DNA of 64,000 bases from Thalassotalea ponticola (GTDB taxonomy: Bacteria; Pseudomonadota; Gammaproteobacteria; Enterobacterales; Alteromonadaceae), in contig NZ_CP166871.1 in assembly GCF_041379045.1 (NCBI RefSeq), forward strand, positions 1,798,001 through 1,862,000, given 5' to 3'. A program made the position numbers and the translations under genes. Shown here in pieces: positions 48,928 through 58,610 of the stretch. Position 1 is the first letter of the stretch. Each line of letters opens with the position of its first letter. Below the pieces are notes generated by a model. It did not search any database and was not told the DNA's origin. It worked only from the letters and a program-made list of their open reading frames with translations.

Positions 48928-50142
48928 TTACGGCTTTTGCACTTCATTATCTTGAACATCGTCTTTGTGTTTGGGCAATGAATAGCGCAACACAAAGAAA
49001 CCGATAAAACCAGAGATTAGCGAGCCAATGACGATACCTATGCGCTCGTCAAAAATCTGATTCGCATAGCTGCCCTCAAAGGTGAGAGAGCCGATAAATA
49101 AACTCATGGTAAAACCAATGCCACACAAGGCAGATGTACCGTATAAGGTTTTAAAGCTCATCCCTGCGGGCAGCTCAGTAAGCTTGGCTTTGATTGCCAA
49201 GTAGCAAAATCCAAACACCCCGATTTGTTTACCCACTAATAAGCCTAAAGCGATTCCCAACGGCACCGGGTGCAGTAAATCATCGACCGACATCCCGGAT
49301 AAATTTAAACCGGCATTGGCAAATGCAAAAACAGGTAGAACAAAAAACGCAACCACAGAGTGTAAGTCATGCTCCAACGATTTTAATGGTGAGTAATCTG
49401 GGTTGGTTTTTGAGCGCATCGGAATAAATAAGGCGACCAACACGCCAGACAAGGTCGCGTGAACACCGGATTTCAACATCGCAACCCACATAATAATGCC
49501 GATCATCATGTAAAGGCTTCGCGCCTCTACTTTGCGATGATTCATCCACCAAAGTATCGGAATACACGATGCGACAACAACCAAGGATGCAAATGAAATA
49601 TTGTCGGTGTAAAAACAGGCGATAATAATAATGGCGCCAATATCGTCGAAAATAGCCAGTGACGTTAAGAAGATTTTCACCGTTGCAGGTACTCGAGAGC
49701 CCAACAACATTAACACGCCTAGCGCAAACGCGATATCGGTCGCTGCAGGAATTGCCCACCCTTTTGCGTATTCTGGATTGTCATAGTTAAAGTACGCATA
49801 AACTAACGCAGGGATGAGCATACCACCAATAGCGCCGATCCCCGGTAAAACGATATTTTTCGGGTCTTTGAGTTCGCCTTCGCGCAGTTCGCGCTTCAGT
49901 TCAAGACCTACGAGAAAGAAGAACACCGCCATTAAACCATCGTTAATCCAAAGCAACAGTGGTTTAGCAACCTCTAGTGGTCCGACTTTAACGGCAACGG
50001 GTGTGCTCAAGAACAAATCATAGTAGACCGATAATGACGTATTGGCAAAAATCATCGCGAGTACCGCAGCCATCATTAAGATAATGCCGCCTGATGATTC
50101 CAGTTTAAAAAAGCCTACAATAAAATTAGGTTCAGTTTTCAT
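48928..50142 (-). CDS. nhaA: Na+/H+ antiporter NhaA
   Basis: An inner-membrane sodium/proton exchanger for salt and alkali tolerance. Twelve hydrophobic segments over 404 residues carry the family marks: the start FFKLESSGGIILM, NDGLMAVFFFLVGLELKRE, PAATDIAFALGVL, the ion-binding Asp pair in IFDDIGAIIIIA, and GKQIGVFGF. The discontinuous-helix residues are present. It has its own 215-bp upstream region. No nhaR-type regulator is beside it. Confidence 0.96.
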   Translation of the reverse strand: MKTEPNFIVGFFKLESSGGIILMMAAVLAMIFANTSLSVYYDLFLSTPVAVKVGPLEVAKPLLLWINDGLMAVFFFLVGLELKRELREGELKDPKNIVLPGIGAIGGMLIPALVYAYFNYDNPEYAKGWAIPAATDIAFALGVLMLLGSRVPATVKIFLTSLAIFDDIGAIIIIACFYTDNISFASLVVVASCIPILWWMNHRKVEARSLYMMIGIIMWVAMLKSGVHATLSGVLVALFIPMRSKTNPDYSPLKSLEHDLHSVVAFFVLPVFAFANAGLNLSGMSVDDLLHPVPLGIALGLLVGKQIGVFGFCYLAIKAKLTELPAGMSFKTLYGTSALCGIGFTMSLFIGSLTFEGSYANQIFDERIGIVIGSLISGFIGFFVLRYSLPKHKDDVQDNEVQKP

Positions 50143-50358
50143 ATAACTCCTGTCGAATAACTACCGAATATAACGCGACGCCTGTAGTTAGAAATAAGAA
50201 TAGCGTTAACAATACGCATCGTCCCTGCACTTCGATTTGCGCGAAACTCACATATCATCTATTTATTCATCGCGTCCTCTAAGATATACATTTACCCATT
50301 GAACTTGCAAGTAAAACCGTATCTCGAGCGTCCTGTTGTGACAATATTTAACCAATCA

Positions 50359-51537
50359 TTACTGCTGTTCGTTGTAACGAGCTAAGCCCGCTTGCAAGTC
50401 AGCGATTAAATCGTCGACATCTTCTAAACCTATGTGCAAGCGCACCAATGGGCCTTGATATGGCCAATGGGTAACGGTGCGTTGTGATGCCACGTTGCGA
50501 TTGGCGAGAATAAGACTTTCGAATCCGCCCCATGAAAAGCCCATTTTAAAATGCACCATGGAGTCGAGCATCGCTGTTAATGCTCGTGGACTAGACGGCT
50601 TTAAGATAAATGAAAACAAGCCATTACCGCCTAAAAAATCGCGTTTGAAGAACTCGTGACCGGGACACGACTCTAACGCAGGATGCAAAACAGCTTCCAC
50701 TTCTGGCCGCTCTGCTAACCAACGAGCGACAGTCAGTGATGAGCGTTGATGCTGCTTAAGGCGCACGCCAATGGTGCGCAAACCGCGCAATGCTAAATAA
50801 CTATCATCTGGCGACGCACACTGTCCCAACAGGTAGGAATTTTCGCGCAGTGTTGGCCAACAACGAGCATTAGCCGTGGCGGTCCCTAGCATACAATCTG
50901 AATGTCCGGCGACGTATTTGGTTGCCGCTTGCACTGAAACATCAACGCCATAGGTAAATGGCTGAAAGTGAATTGGCGATGCCCAAGTATTGTCTAAAAC
51001 GATCACCACATCGCTATTTTTTTGACGCGCTGAATGACAAATACCCGGTACATCTTGTACTTCCATGGTTAAACTACCGGGAGACTCTAAAAATATCACC
51101 GACGTATTATCCCGCATTAATGCCTCGATACCTGAGCCTATCATCGGATCGTAGTAGGTAACTGAAACGCCCATGCGCGACAAAGTCTTATCACAAAAGT
51201 CACGCGTTGGCTCATACACAGTATCCACCACCAATACGTGGTCGCCCGCTTTGACAAACGACAACATAGCACTGGTTATCGCTGCCGTGCCACAAGGATA
51301 AACATAACACCCTTTTGCACCTTCTAGTTCGCTCATCGCATCGGCAAAGGCAAATGTCGTCGGTGTTCCTCGACGACCGTAAAAAGGCACTTGATTGGCG
51401 CGATTCGCCGCGGCGTGCTGCATCTCGCTTACCGAGTCAAAAAGTACCGTTGAAGCGCGCACAACCGGAGGATTGACCACACCATTCGTCCATTTCGCGC
51501 TTCGCCCTGCACGCACTATTTTGGTATCTTTTTTCAT
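50359..51537 (-). CDS. metC: Cystathionine beta-lyase
   Basis: A PLP enzyme that splits cystathionine to homocysteine, ammonia and pyruvate in methionine synthesis. The 392 residues show PFYGRRGTPTTFAFADAMSELEGA, YPCGTAAI, DNTWASPI, and the PLP Lys in QAATKYVAGHSDCMLG, with the MetC-type C-terminus FSWGGFESL. This last motif separates it from MetB-type enzymes. It stands alone on the strand. Confidence 0.94.
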   Translation of the reverse strand: MKKDTKIVRAGRSAKWTNGVVNPPVVRASTVLFDSVSEMQHAAANRANQVPFYGRRGTPTTFAFADAMSELEGAKGCYVYPCGTAAITSAMLSFVKAGDHVLVVDTVYEPTRDFCDKTLSRMGVSVTYYDPMIGSGIEALMRDNTSVIFLESPGSLTMEVQDVPGICHSARQKNSDVVIVLDNTWASPIHFQPFTYGVDVSVQAATKYVAGHSDCMLGTATANARCWPTLRENSYLLGQCASPDDSYLALRGLRTIGVRLKQHQRSSLTVARWLAERPEVEAVLHPALESCPGHEFFKRDFLGGNGLFSFILKPSSPRALTAMLDSMVHFKMGFSWGGFESLILANRNVASQRTVTHWPYQGPLVRLHIGLEDVDDLIADLQAGLARYNEQQ

Positions 51538-51670
51538 AGAGCCCTCGTTTATTGTTCTAACACACCTCGCCTAGCCAACACGCCCGTAAAAATGGGTAAC
51601 CAGCTACTGAGTAAATAGAAATCTAGCCATCTAAATAGTTATACCTAATTACCTGTAAAAAGGCACGCTT

Positions 51671-54064
51671 TTAAAACAACTGTAATTGATCATCGATGAT
51701 TTTATTAAAATTTTTACCAATAAACGGTAATATGCCATCGGCGACAGCCGCTAACTGACGCTCGATATAAACAGGGTAATCGATGTCACTGCGCAGATAT
51801 TCTACCGCTTGGGGCCCCTCTTTGGTGTACGCGTATTCAATCCAACTTTTGTGCTGATAACGAAGTGGTTTACCCCGTCGTTCATTTTGTAAATCTGCAT
51901 CGCGAGCTGCCTTTACGTGCGGTGGCACATTCTTTTGATAGAGACTTAATTGTTGACGAATTCGCTTGCGAAAAATAAGTTTATCGTCAAATTCACCTCG
52001 CAAAGTGCGTTCCACTATGTCGCGAATATAAGCGTCGACCGGTTCGCCTTTAAACACCTTTAAATATAACGAGCGCTGAAATTCTTTGGCAAGTTCCGTC
52101 CAGTCGGTACGCACACTCTCTAAGCCTTTAAAAATAAGCCGTTCACTTGTACCGCGTCCCACTAAGCCTGCATAGCGCTTTTTAGTACCGATATCTTGTC
52201 CGCGCACAGTGGGCATTAAAAACGTGTGAAAATGAGTTTCAAATTCAATTTCCAACGCTGATTCAATGGCAAATTTCTGCTGTAAATACTCTGCCATATT
52301 GGCATTGACCAAGGTGACCATTTGTTGCCCTATCTGCTGACTTTGCTGATCGCTCTTGTCCTCGCCAATACTGACAAAGATTGAATCGGTATCGCCGTAA
52401 ATCACCTGATAACCTTGGTTTTCAATCCACTGTTTGGTTAAATTTAACAGCTGATGGGAACGTTTGGTAATCGCCCCGGATAAACGCGGATCAAAAAAAC
52501 GACACCCTGTTGAGCCCAATACCCCGTAAAAGCTGTTCATAATAATTTTGATCGCTTGTGATAACGGGGCATTTTTCTGCGCTTTTGCTTTATCCCGCTC
52601 GCGCCACAGGCGCTCGATAATAGTAGGTAAAAAGTGTTTTTTCCTAGAAAACCACGCGCCGTCAAAGCCCTCAATCACCTCGTCATCAAGGTTTTGTAAG
52701 TGGTCTTTGATGCCCTCAACCATGCCCATAGGATCTATTTTAAAGGTTCGAATAATACTGGGGTACAGGCTCTTAAAATCGAGTACTAACACGTTTTTGT
52801 ACAGCCCAGGAACGGAGTCCATAACAAAACCGCCGGGCGAAACCAAATCGCGTTCCCCATCACCCATATTAGGAGCAATGTATCCAGCGCGATGCAATTT
52901 AGGTAAGTATAAGTTGGTAAATGCAGCAACACTGCCACCAATGCGATCTAGTTCCAAACCGGTTAACTGACTGCGCAACACCGCGTAGTTGAGTAATTGG
53001 GTTTTCTCAAAAATCAGCCAGACTAAACGACAATCTTCTAAATTGTACTCGGCTAATGCCTGCTTGTGGTAAAGAAACTTTCGGGTGATTTCCGCCCCGC
53101 GGTTGTCAACATCGTCGATGGCCTTACCAATACCGAGTAATTCTTGAGCCACATTTTCTAACGCAAAACTGGTAAAGCTGTACGTTGCCGAGCGCAACAT
53201 ATCAATGCCATCGATCACAACGCGCCCAGCAATATCAATAAAGTGTTGTTCATTGGCAAGGCGATTGGCTCGCCAACTTGGCGGACTGGCATCGCGTCCA
53301 ATAGAAAACTTAATATTGTTTAAATCATAGCGTTTTTGCAGTAATTTAAAGTCAAAATTAATGACGTTCCAGCCGATTAATATATCGGGGTTGAGCTCAT
53401 TAATCAGGTCAATAAAACGCATTAATAAGTCGTATTCATCCTCGACCCATTCGATGTAACTCTCGGCATTGGGCTCGGGCTCACCGATCATTAACACTCG
53501 CTTGATAGCCTGTTGGCTGTTGTCTTGTGCGTACGCACCAATTGAATAGAGCTCGCCGTCAAATGAACATTCAATATCGATTGAAAGCATTGTCAACGCC
53601 GGCGAATACGCTGAACGTCTGAGTTTCGCTTGTTTTACTTGCTCAAAACCATGCGCATTAGAACGCTGACCGATAAACTCGGCAGCTCCGTTAATAAAGC
53701 GTTCACTGAGATAGCGATCCTCTGGCCGAATATCGTCCTCATAGCACTTTATCATCGCCTGTTTGAGGATATCTCTGGCGCGGTAAAACGCCGATAACGA
53801 GCTGAAGTAAAAACCGACGACAGCATCTTGCTCAAAGGTTCGCAGCTCGAGCGGTTTGCTTAAAAATGATATATGCGCTTGTTTTAAATGACGAACAGCT
53901 TCATCAGCGCTGTTTGCTTCAACAAAAAAAATGGCTTTTTCATCATCAATGATAAGCTTGGCCGGACCCTCGTTGGTTTGCAGCCAATAAATTAACTGTA
54001 GCTTATTCGCGACATCGCGACTTTGGCGTGTTAAAACAAAACCTTTTTTTATTGAATCGACCAT
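51671..54064 (-). CDS. polB: DNA polymerase II
   Basis: A B-family polymerase used in replication restart and translesion repair. The exonuclease domain has Asp and Glu in SIDIECSFDG, and GWNVINFDFKLL. The polymerase domain has DFKSLYPSI, KIIMNSFYGVLGS and YGDTDS. Its 797 residues compare with 783 in E. coli PolB (DinA). The start lies 25 bp from a LexA box shared with divergent dinG, so SOS control is expected. Confidence 0.96.
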   Translation of the reverse strand: MVDSIKKGFVLTRQSRDVANKLQLIYWLQTNEGPAKLIIDDEKAIFFVEANSADEAVRHLKQAHISFLSKPLELRTFEQDAVVGFYFSSLSAFYRARDILKQAMIKCYEDDIRPEDRYLSERFINGAAEFIGQRSNAHGFEQVKQAKLRRSAYSPALTMLSIDIECSFDGELYSIGAYAQDNSQQAIKRVLMIGEPEPNAESYIEWVEDEYDLLMRFIDLINELNPDILIGWNVINFDFKLLQKRYDLNNIKFSIGRDASPPSWRANRLANEQHFIDIAGRVVIDGIDMLRSATYSFTSFALENVAQELLGIGKAIDDVDNRGAEITRKFLYHKQALAEYNLEDCRLVWLIFEKTQLLNYAVLRSQLTGLELDRIGGSVAAFTNLYLPKLHRAGYIAPNMGDGERDLVSPGGFVMDSVPGLYKNVLVLDFKSLYPSIIRTFKIDPMGMVEGIKDHLQNLDDEVIEGFDGAWFSRKKHFLPTIIERLWRERDKAKAQKNAPLSQAIKIIMNSFYGVLGSTGCRFFDPRLSGAITKRSHQLLNLTKQWIENQGYQVIYGDTDSIFVSIGEDKSDQQSQQIGQQMVTLVNANMAEYLQQKFAIESALEIEFETHFHTFLMPTVRGQDIGTKKRYAGLVGRGTSERLIFKGLESVRTDWTELAKEFQRSLYLKVFKGEPVDAYIRDIVERTLRGEFDDKLIFRKRIRQQLSLYQKNVPPHVKAARDADLQNERRGKPLRYQHKSWIEYAYTKEGPQAVEYLRSDIDYPVYIERQLAAVADGILPFIGKNFNKIIDDQLQLF

Positions 54065-54089
54065 TATTTAGGTGTAATTGCAGACAAAC

Positions 54090-54105
54090 CTGTTAATATA
54101 TACAG
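54090..54105. promoter_or_regulatory. LexA (SOS) box shared by polB and dinG
   Basis: CTGTTAATATATACAG matches CTGT-N8-ACAG with an all-A/T centre. It lies in the 81-bp divergent gap, 25 bp from polB and 40 bp from dinG. Both genes are known LexA targets in E. coli. Confidence 0.9.
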
Positions 54106-54145
54106 CAGTATATTAAAGACCCGTGCCAATGGAAACCGTTATTTT

Positions 54146-56242
54146 ATGCTAGGTGACAAAACCAAGGAGTCAATTCGCTCCGCTTATAAGCGAATTGGTG
54201 AAAGCCTCGAAAACTTTAGTCCGCGCAAAGAGCAAGCGTATTTAATTGCTGAAATCGCTAAAACGATTGCCGGCGAATACGATCGAAATACTCGGCACAT
54301 AGTCATTGAAGCAGGTACTGGTACGGGCAAATCGCTGGCCTATTGCTTGGGCAGTATTCCCATTGCCCTAAAACGCAAAAAGAAAGTCATCATTTCAACG
54401 GCTACCGTGGCATTACAAGAGCAGCTAGTAAACAAAGATTTGCCATTCTTATTGCGACACTCTGGTCTTGCCTTCGAATTTTGTTTGGTAAAAGGTAGAC
54501 AGCGCTACGTTTGCGCCCAACGCTTAGCCTTGGCTAATCACACTCACAGTGACAGTGACAGTGACATAGAGCAAGTTGCACTGTTTGAGCGCAAACCGAC
54601 AAAACACGATACGCAATTACTCAAACGCATGCACAAAGCATTAGTTGATGGCAAATGGCAAGGTGACCGCGATTCGTGGCCAACTCCAATAGCCAACGAT
54701 ATTTGGCAATATATTCAAAGCGATAAACACAGCTGTTTACGTCATCTCGATGAACACGCACAGTGTCCATTTCATCGCGCGCGAGATTATATGGACAACG
54801 CCAATGTCTTGGTGGTCAATCACAGTCTATTACTAGCAGACCTAGAACTCGGTGGTGGAAAGATTCTCACCGAGCCCGAAGATACCATTTACATCATCGA
54901 CGAAGCGCACCATTTACCTGATATTACCCGCGATCACGCCAGTGCGATGGCCACTGTTAAGGGTGCCGTTGAGTGGTTACAACGCCTAGCTCCAACAGCA
55001 GATAGAATCAACAAGCTAGCAACGACAGACCGGACGATTTCGCCGGCGTTAAAAGTAGCCGACCTAAGTGAAGAAATCATCACTGAACTGCGCCGGGTTA
55101 ATGAATATTTTGACGCCAACCAAAATGTGTTTTTTGGCGAAGACAAGCAATACCGATTTGAAAATGGCGTGGTAAGCGATGAACTGCGTCATTTTGGTGA
55201 AGACATCGCCAATGCCAGTAAAAAGTGCTTTTCTGAATTAAACAAACTCTACAATACCCTGCTCGAGGAAGTTAAAGACGGCAATGTTCAAATGTACAAG
55301 GCCGAACCGTTACTTGCCGAAGCAGGCTTTGAAATTCAACGCGTAGAAAACCTCGAAAAGATATGGTCAATGTATGCCAAACAAGACAGCGAAAAAGCCG
55401 CACCTCTGGCGCGTTGGATTGAAAAAACAACAGGTAAGCGCGACGACTACTTAGTCAGCGCCTCCCCTATTGATGTCGGCTTTATGTTGCAAGATAACCT
55501 ATGGGATAAATGCGATGCTGCGGTGTTGTGCTCAGCGACGCTTTGTGCGTTAAATTCATTCGATCACTTTCGCCGCCAAGTGGGCTTAGGTAACGATGAC
55601 GGGACACAATATAAAAAGCTCAATTCACCGTTTGATTATCAACAAAACGCGGTGTTAACGATACCCAAAATGCAACACGAGCCCAATGTCAGTGAACCGT
55701 TTACTCTAGAGTTGATTAGCAAACTGCCATCACTACTTCGAGAAAACCAAGCAAATCTCGTACTCTTTTCTTCGTATTGGCAAATGGAGGCGGTCGCCAA
55801 CGCGTTGCGCGAAAAACCCCAGTACAAAACCATTCAAGTACAAGGCGAGCAATCAAGGCAGGCCATACTCAATCTGCACAAAGAGCGCTGTGACCAAGGT
55901 AAAACAAGTATCATTTTCGGCAGTCAAAGTTTCAGCGAAGGTTTAGATTTACCGGGAAAATACTTAACTAATTTAATCATTACCAAATTGCCGTTCTCCG
56001 TGCCAACCTCACCAGTTGACCAAGCACATGCCGAATATATAAAGCACAAAGGGGGCAACCCATTCATGCTTCTTAGCGTGCCTGATGCGTCAAAAAAATT
56101 GGTTCAATCGTGTGGTCGTTTACTTCGCAATGAAAAAGATACCGGAATGATCACCATTTTAGATCGACGCTTAGTGAGCAAACGCTACGGCAAAGACCTG
56201 TTGGACTCGTTACCACCGTATCGCCTAAACATCGAGTATTAA
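54146..56242 (+). CDS. dinG: ATP-dependent helicase DinG
   Basis: An XPD-like superfamily 2 5'-3' helicase that removes R-loops and aids replication through transcribed genes. The 698 residues have Walker A EAGTGTGKS, DEAHHL, and late QSCGRLLRNEKDTG. The iron-sulfur region is odd: cysteines appear in GRQRYVC, KHSC and AQCPF, but the Cys expected between the last two (E. coli C199) is missing. The spacing is one residue shorter, with LDEH there instead. A tandem AGTGAC hexamer (about 54548-54565) encodes a short Ser-Asp run. DinG is preferred over YoaA from the N-terminal match and the polB/LexA context. Confidence 0.93.
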   Translation: MLGDKTKESIRSAYKRIGESLENFSPRKEQAYLIAEIAKTIAGEYDRNTRHIVIEAGTGTGKSLAYCLGSIPIALKRKKKVIISTATVALQEQLVNKDLPFLLRHSGLAFEFCLVKGRQRYVCAQRLALANHTHSDSDSDIEQVALFERKPTKHDTQLLKRMHKALVDGKWQGDRDSWPTPIANDIWQYIQSDKHSCLRHLDEHAQCPFHRARDYMDNANVLVVNHSLLLADLELGGGKILTEPEDTIYIIDEAHHLPDITRDHASAMATVKGAVEWLQRLAPTADRINKLATTDRTISPALKVADLSEEIITELRRVNEYFDANQNVFFGEDKQYRFENGVVSDELRHFGEDIANASKKCFSELNKLYNTLLEEVKDGNVQMYKAEPLLAEAGFEIQRVENLEKIWSMYAKQDSEKAAPLARWIEKTTGKRDDYLVSASPIDVGFMLQDNLWDKCDAAVLCSATLCALNSFDHFRRQVGLGNDDGTQYKKLNSPFDYQQNAVLTIPKMQHEPNVSEPFTLELISKLPSLLRENQANLVLFSSYWQMEAVANALREKPQYKTIQVQGEQSRQAILNLHKERCDQGKTSIIFGSQSFSEGLDLPGKYLTNLIITKLPFSVPTSPVDQAHAEYIKHKGGNPFMLLSVPDASKKLVQSCGRLLRNEKDTGMITILDRRLVSKRYGKDLLDSLPPYRLNIEY

Positions 56243-56287
56243 CCGTTAATTCGACAGAGTATTTGGATGTGATTACGCATTAAACAC

Positions 56288-57094
56288 TTATGCCGAGCCA
56301 ATCACTGTGCGGATCATATTCAGTGAAATAAACACAACAAAAACGGCAAATAACTTCTTTAATACCGTGACCGACAAGGTGTGTGCGAGTTTGACCCCAA
56401 CAGGTGCGCTAAAAAAACTAGTCACTGCTATCAATGCCACCGCCGGCCAATAAACAAAGCCGGTGGTATACATCATATCGTTGCTTGCTAGGCCATTGAT
56501 AACGTACCCTAAGGTGCCCGCTAACGCTATCGGGAAGCCACAGGCCGCCGACGTGCCTATAGCTTGGGTAATCGGTATGTTGCGAGCGCTCAAATAGGGC
56601 ACCGTCAGTGTACCACCGCCAATAGAGACTAAAGCCGAAATTGCGCCAATCCCAGAGCCCACCAAGGTCAGTGTTGCGGGAGAGCCTACGTTTGCTCCTG
56701 CTTTGGCTGGCTTATTGATAAACAAGCCCATCGCGACATAACTCATAAACACGGCAAAAAATATCGCTAAATACAGCGATGGAATTTGTGCCGCGATAAA
56801 CGTCGCGGCAAATGTTCCAACTAAAATTCCAGGTACCATATAGCCCACAATCGGCCAACGCACGGAGCCTCGTCGATGATGAGCCCAAAATGACGATAAC
56901 GACGTGAGAATAATGCACGCCATTGAGGTACCCAAAGCAAGGTGTACCACCTTGTTTGATGGCAATTCCATCGCCATGAACACCGCGGTCAGAGCAGGCA
57001 CCAACAGCGCGCCCCCACCAATACCAAGTAATCCCGAAAGGACGCCAACAACAGCGCCTAGCAATAGCAGAAGCAATAAAAAGTCAATCGTCAC
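56288..57094 (-). CDS. TauE/SafE-family membrane permease
   Basis: A 268-residue protein with about eight hydrophobic segments in two repeats. GVLSGLLGIGGGALLVPAL and GAISALVSIGGGTLTVPYL are the paired glycine motifs of the family. Members export or import sulfite, sulfonates or other small organic anions; the substrate here is unknown. It follows queE by 69 bp on the same strand but has no obvious role in queuosine synthesis. Confidence 0.9.
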   Translation of the reverse strand: MTIDFLLLLLLLGAVVGVLSGLLGIGGGALLVPALTAVFMAMELPSNKVVHLALGTSMACIILTSLSSFWAHHRRGSVRWPIVGYMVPGILVGTFAATFIAAQIPSLYLAIFFAVFMSYVAMGLFINKPAKAGANVGSPATLTLVGSGIGAISALVSIGGGTLTVPYLSARNIPITQAIGTSAACGFPIALAGTLGYVINGLASNDMMYTTGFVYWPAVALIAVTSFFSAPVGVKLAHTLSVTVLKKLFAVFVVFISLNMIRTVIGSA

Positions 57095-57163
57095 ACTCGG
57101 TCCTTATGATTATTATTATGATCGATATCTTGTGCGCTAACCGGTACCTACATGCCTTTACGG

Positions 57164-57835
57164 TTATTCTATGCCAATGTACTTGTGTACTTGTACCGAT
57201 AGTCGCCAATTGTTAGCAATACATGTCTCTATTGCTAATTTGGTAGCTCGCTCCTTTTGGCTAATCGGTTGCAAATACACAGGGGTGTCGGTTACTTTAC
57301 ATTGGCTCAGTAAAGCTTTGAGTTCGTCAACGTGTTGCTCTGTGGCAACCGGATGTTTTATCTCATTGGCGCGTTGCATCGCCGTTGATAACACCTTGTA
57401 ACCACCGCGCATATTCACTTTCGGTGATACCGTCACCCAACAATCTGCCGTCGTCAGAATTTCAAAGGTACCCGAGGTTTCAATTTGAGTCGAATAGCCA
57501 TGTTGTTCAAATAATTGACACAAGTCTGTTAAATCGTACATGCATGGCTCACCACCGGTAATGACAATATGGCGCGCTTGAAAACCTTGTGATTGTACAG
57601 TGCGTAAAATTTGATCCGCGTCCAATTCAGTCCATTCATCGGTTTCTGCGGTTTTCGTTAATACCGCATTGGTGCTTACTTGTGATTCTAAGTTTATCTC
57701 CCAAGTGTGTTTAGTATCACACCAACTACAGCCAACGGGACATCCCTGTAGTCGAATAAAAATAGATGGCTGACCGGTAAAAGAGCCTTCACCCTGAATG
57801 GTTTCAAACAATTCGTTAATTTTGTATTGGGTCAT
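57164..57835 (-). CDS. queE: 7-carboxy-7-deazaguanine synthase
   Basis: A radical-SAM enzyme that contracts 6-carboxytetrahydropterin to 7-carboxy-7-deazaguanine, the second step towards queuosine. The cluster motif CPVGCSWC (near residues 32-39) is followed by DTKHTWE, and GGEP supports SAM binding. The start YKINELFETIQGEGSFTGQPSIFIRLQGC is typical. Its 223 residues match the family. It is divergent from queC, the next enzyme of the pathway. Confidence 0.95.
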   Translation of the reverse strand: MTQYKINELFETIQGEGSFTGQPSIFIRLQGCPVGCSWCDTKHTWEINLESQVSTNAVLTKTAETDEWTELDADQILRTVQSQGFQARHIVITGGEPCMYDLTDLCQLFEQHGYSTQIETSGTFEILTTADCWVTVSPKVNMRGGYKVLSTAMQRANEIKHPVATEQHVDELKALLSQCKVTDTPVYLQPISQKERATKLAIETCIANNWRLSVQVHKYIGIE

Positions 57836-57931
57836 AATAAACTTTGGTACCAGAGGATTTTCGAGTAAAATTATAGTTTTAAGCAGAGATACGTTTAGTA
57901 TACCTCATCTTATCAAACAAAAGGCTGAAAA

Positions 57932-58600
57932 ATGTCAGAAATCACTGCAAATAAAGTTGTCGTCATCTATTCAGGTGGTATGGATTCATTCACCGTATTA
58001 AATAAGGCGTTGCGCGATGGCAAGCAGGTATATGCCCTCACCTTTGACTACGGGCAAAAGCACGTTAAGGAGATAGATTTTGCCGCCAAGGTGTGTGCTG
58101 AATTGTCTATTGAACACAAGGTGATTGATATCACCGCCATTAACCAATTACTTAGTGGTTCATCACTCACCGATGACATCGACATTCCCGAAGGTCATTA
58201 CGAAGAAGAGAGTATGAAATCAACGGTGGTACCGAACCGCAATATGATTTTGTTGTCATTGGCCGTCGGTTACGCCGTATCGGTTGGCGCAAGTCAAGTG
58301 TATTACGGCGCTCATTCCGGCGATCACGCTATCTATCCCGATTGTCGGCCTGAATTTGTTGAAAAGATGAATGATGTTTGTCAAATCGCCAACTACCAAG
58401 CCGTAGAAATTTACAGTCCATACCTTAGAGACAGTAAAATTGACATTCTCACTGATGGCTTAAAGATGGGATTAGACTACAGCAAAACATGGACTTGTTA
58501 TAACGGTCGTGACAAAGCTTGCGGTAAGTGCGGTGCCTGCCAAGAGCGCCTAGAGGCATTCGCTAAAAACAACGCCACAGACCCGCTGTTATACGAGTAA
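57932..58600 (+). CDS. queC: 7-cyano-7-deazaguanine (preQ0) synthase
   Basis: It converts 7-carboxy-7-deazaguanine to preQ0 with ATP and ammonia. The PP-loop SGGMDS is near residue 15, [14 protein letters not shown] and [12 protein letters not shown] follow, and a zinc site is built by [15 protein letters not shown] near the C-terminus. The 222 residues fit (E. coli 231). It faces queE across a 96-bp promoter region, so both queuosine genes could be controlled together. The stop lies 10 bp from that of the convergent EAL gene. Confidence 0.96.
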   Translation: MSEITANKVVVIYSGGMDSFTVLNKALRDGKQVYALTFDYGQKHVKEIDFAAKVCAELSIEHKVIDITAINQLLSGSSLTDDIDIPEGHYEEESMKSTVVPNRNMILLSLAVGYAVSVGASQVYYGAHSGDHAIYPDCRPEFVEKMNDVCQIANYQAVEIYSPYLRDSKIDILTDGLKMGLDYSKTWTCYNGRDKACGKCGACQERLEAFAKNNATDPLLYE

Positions 58601-58610
58601 CAGGCCTCAT

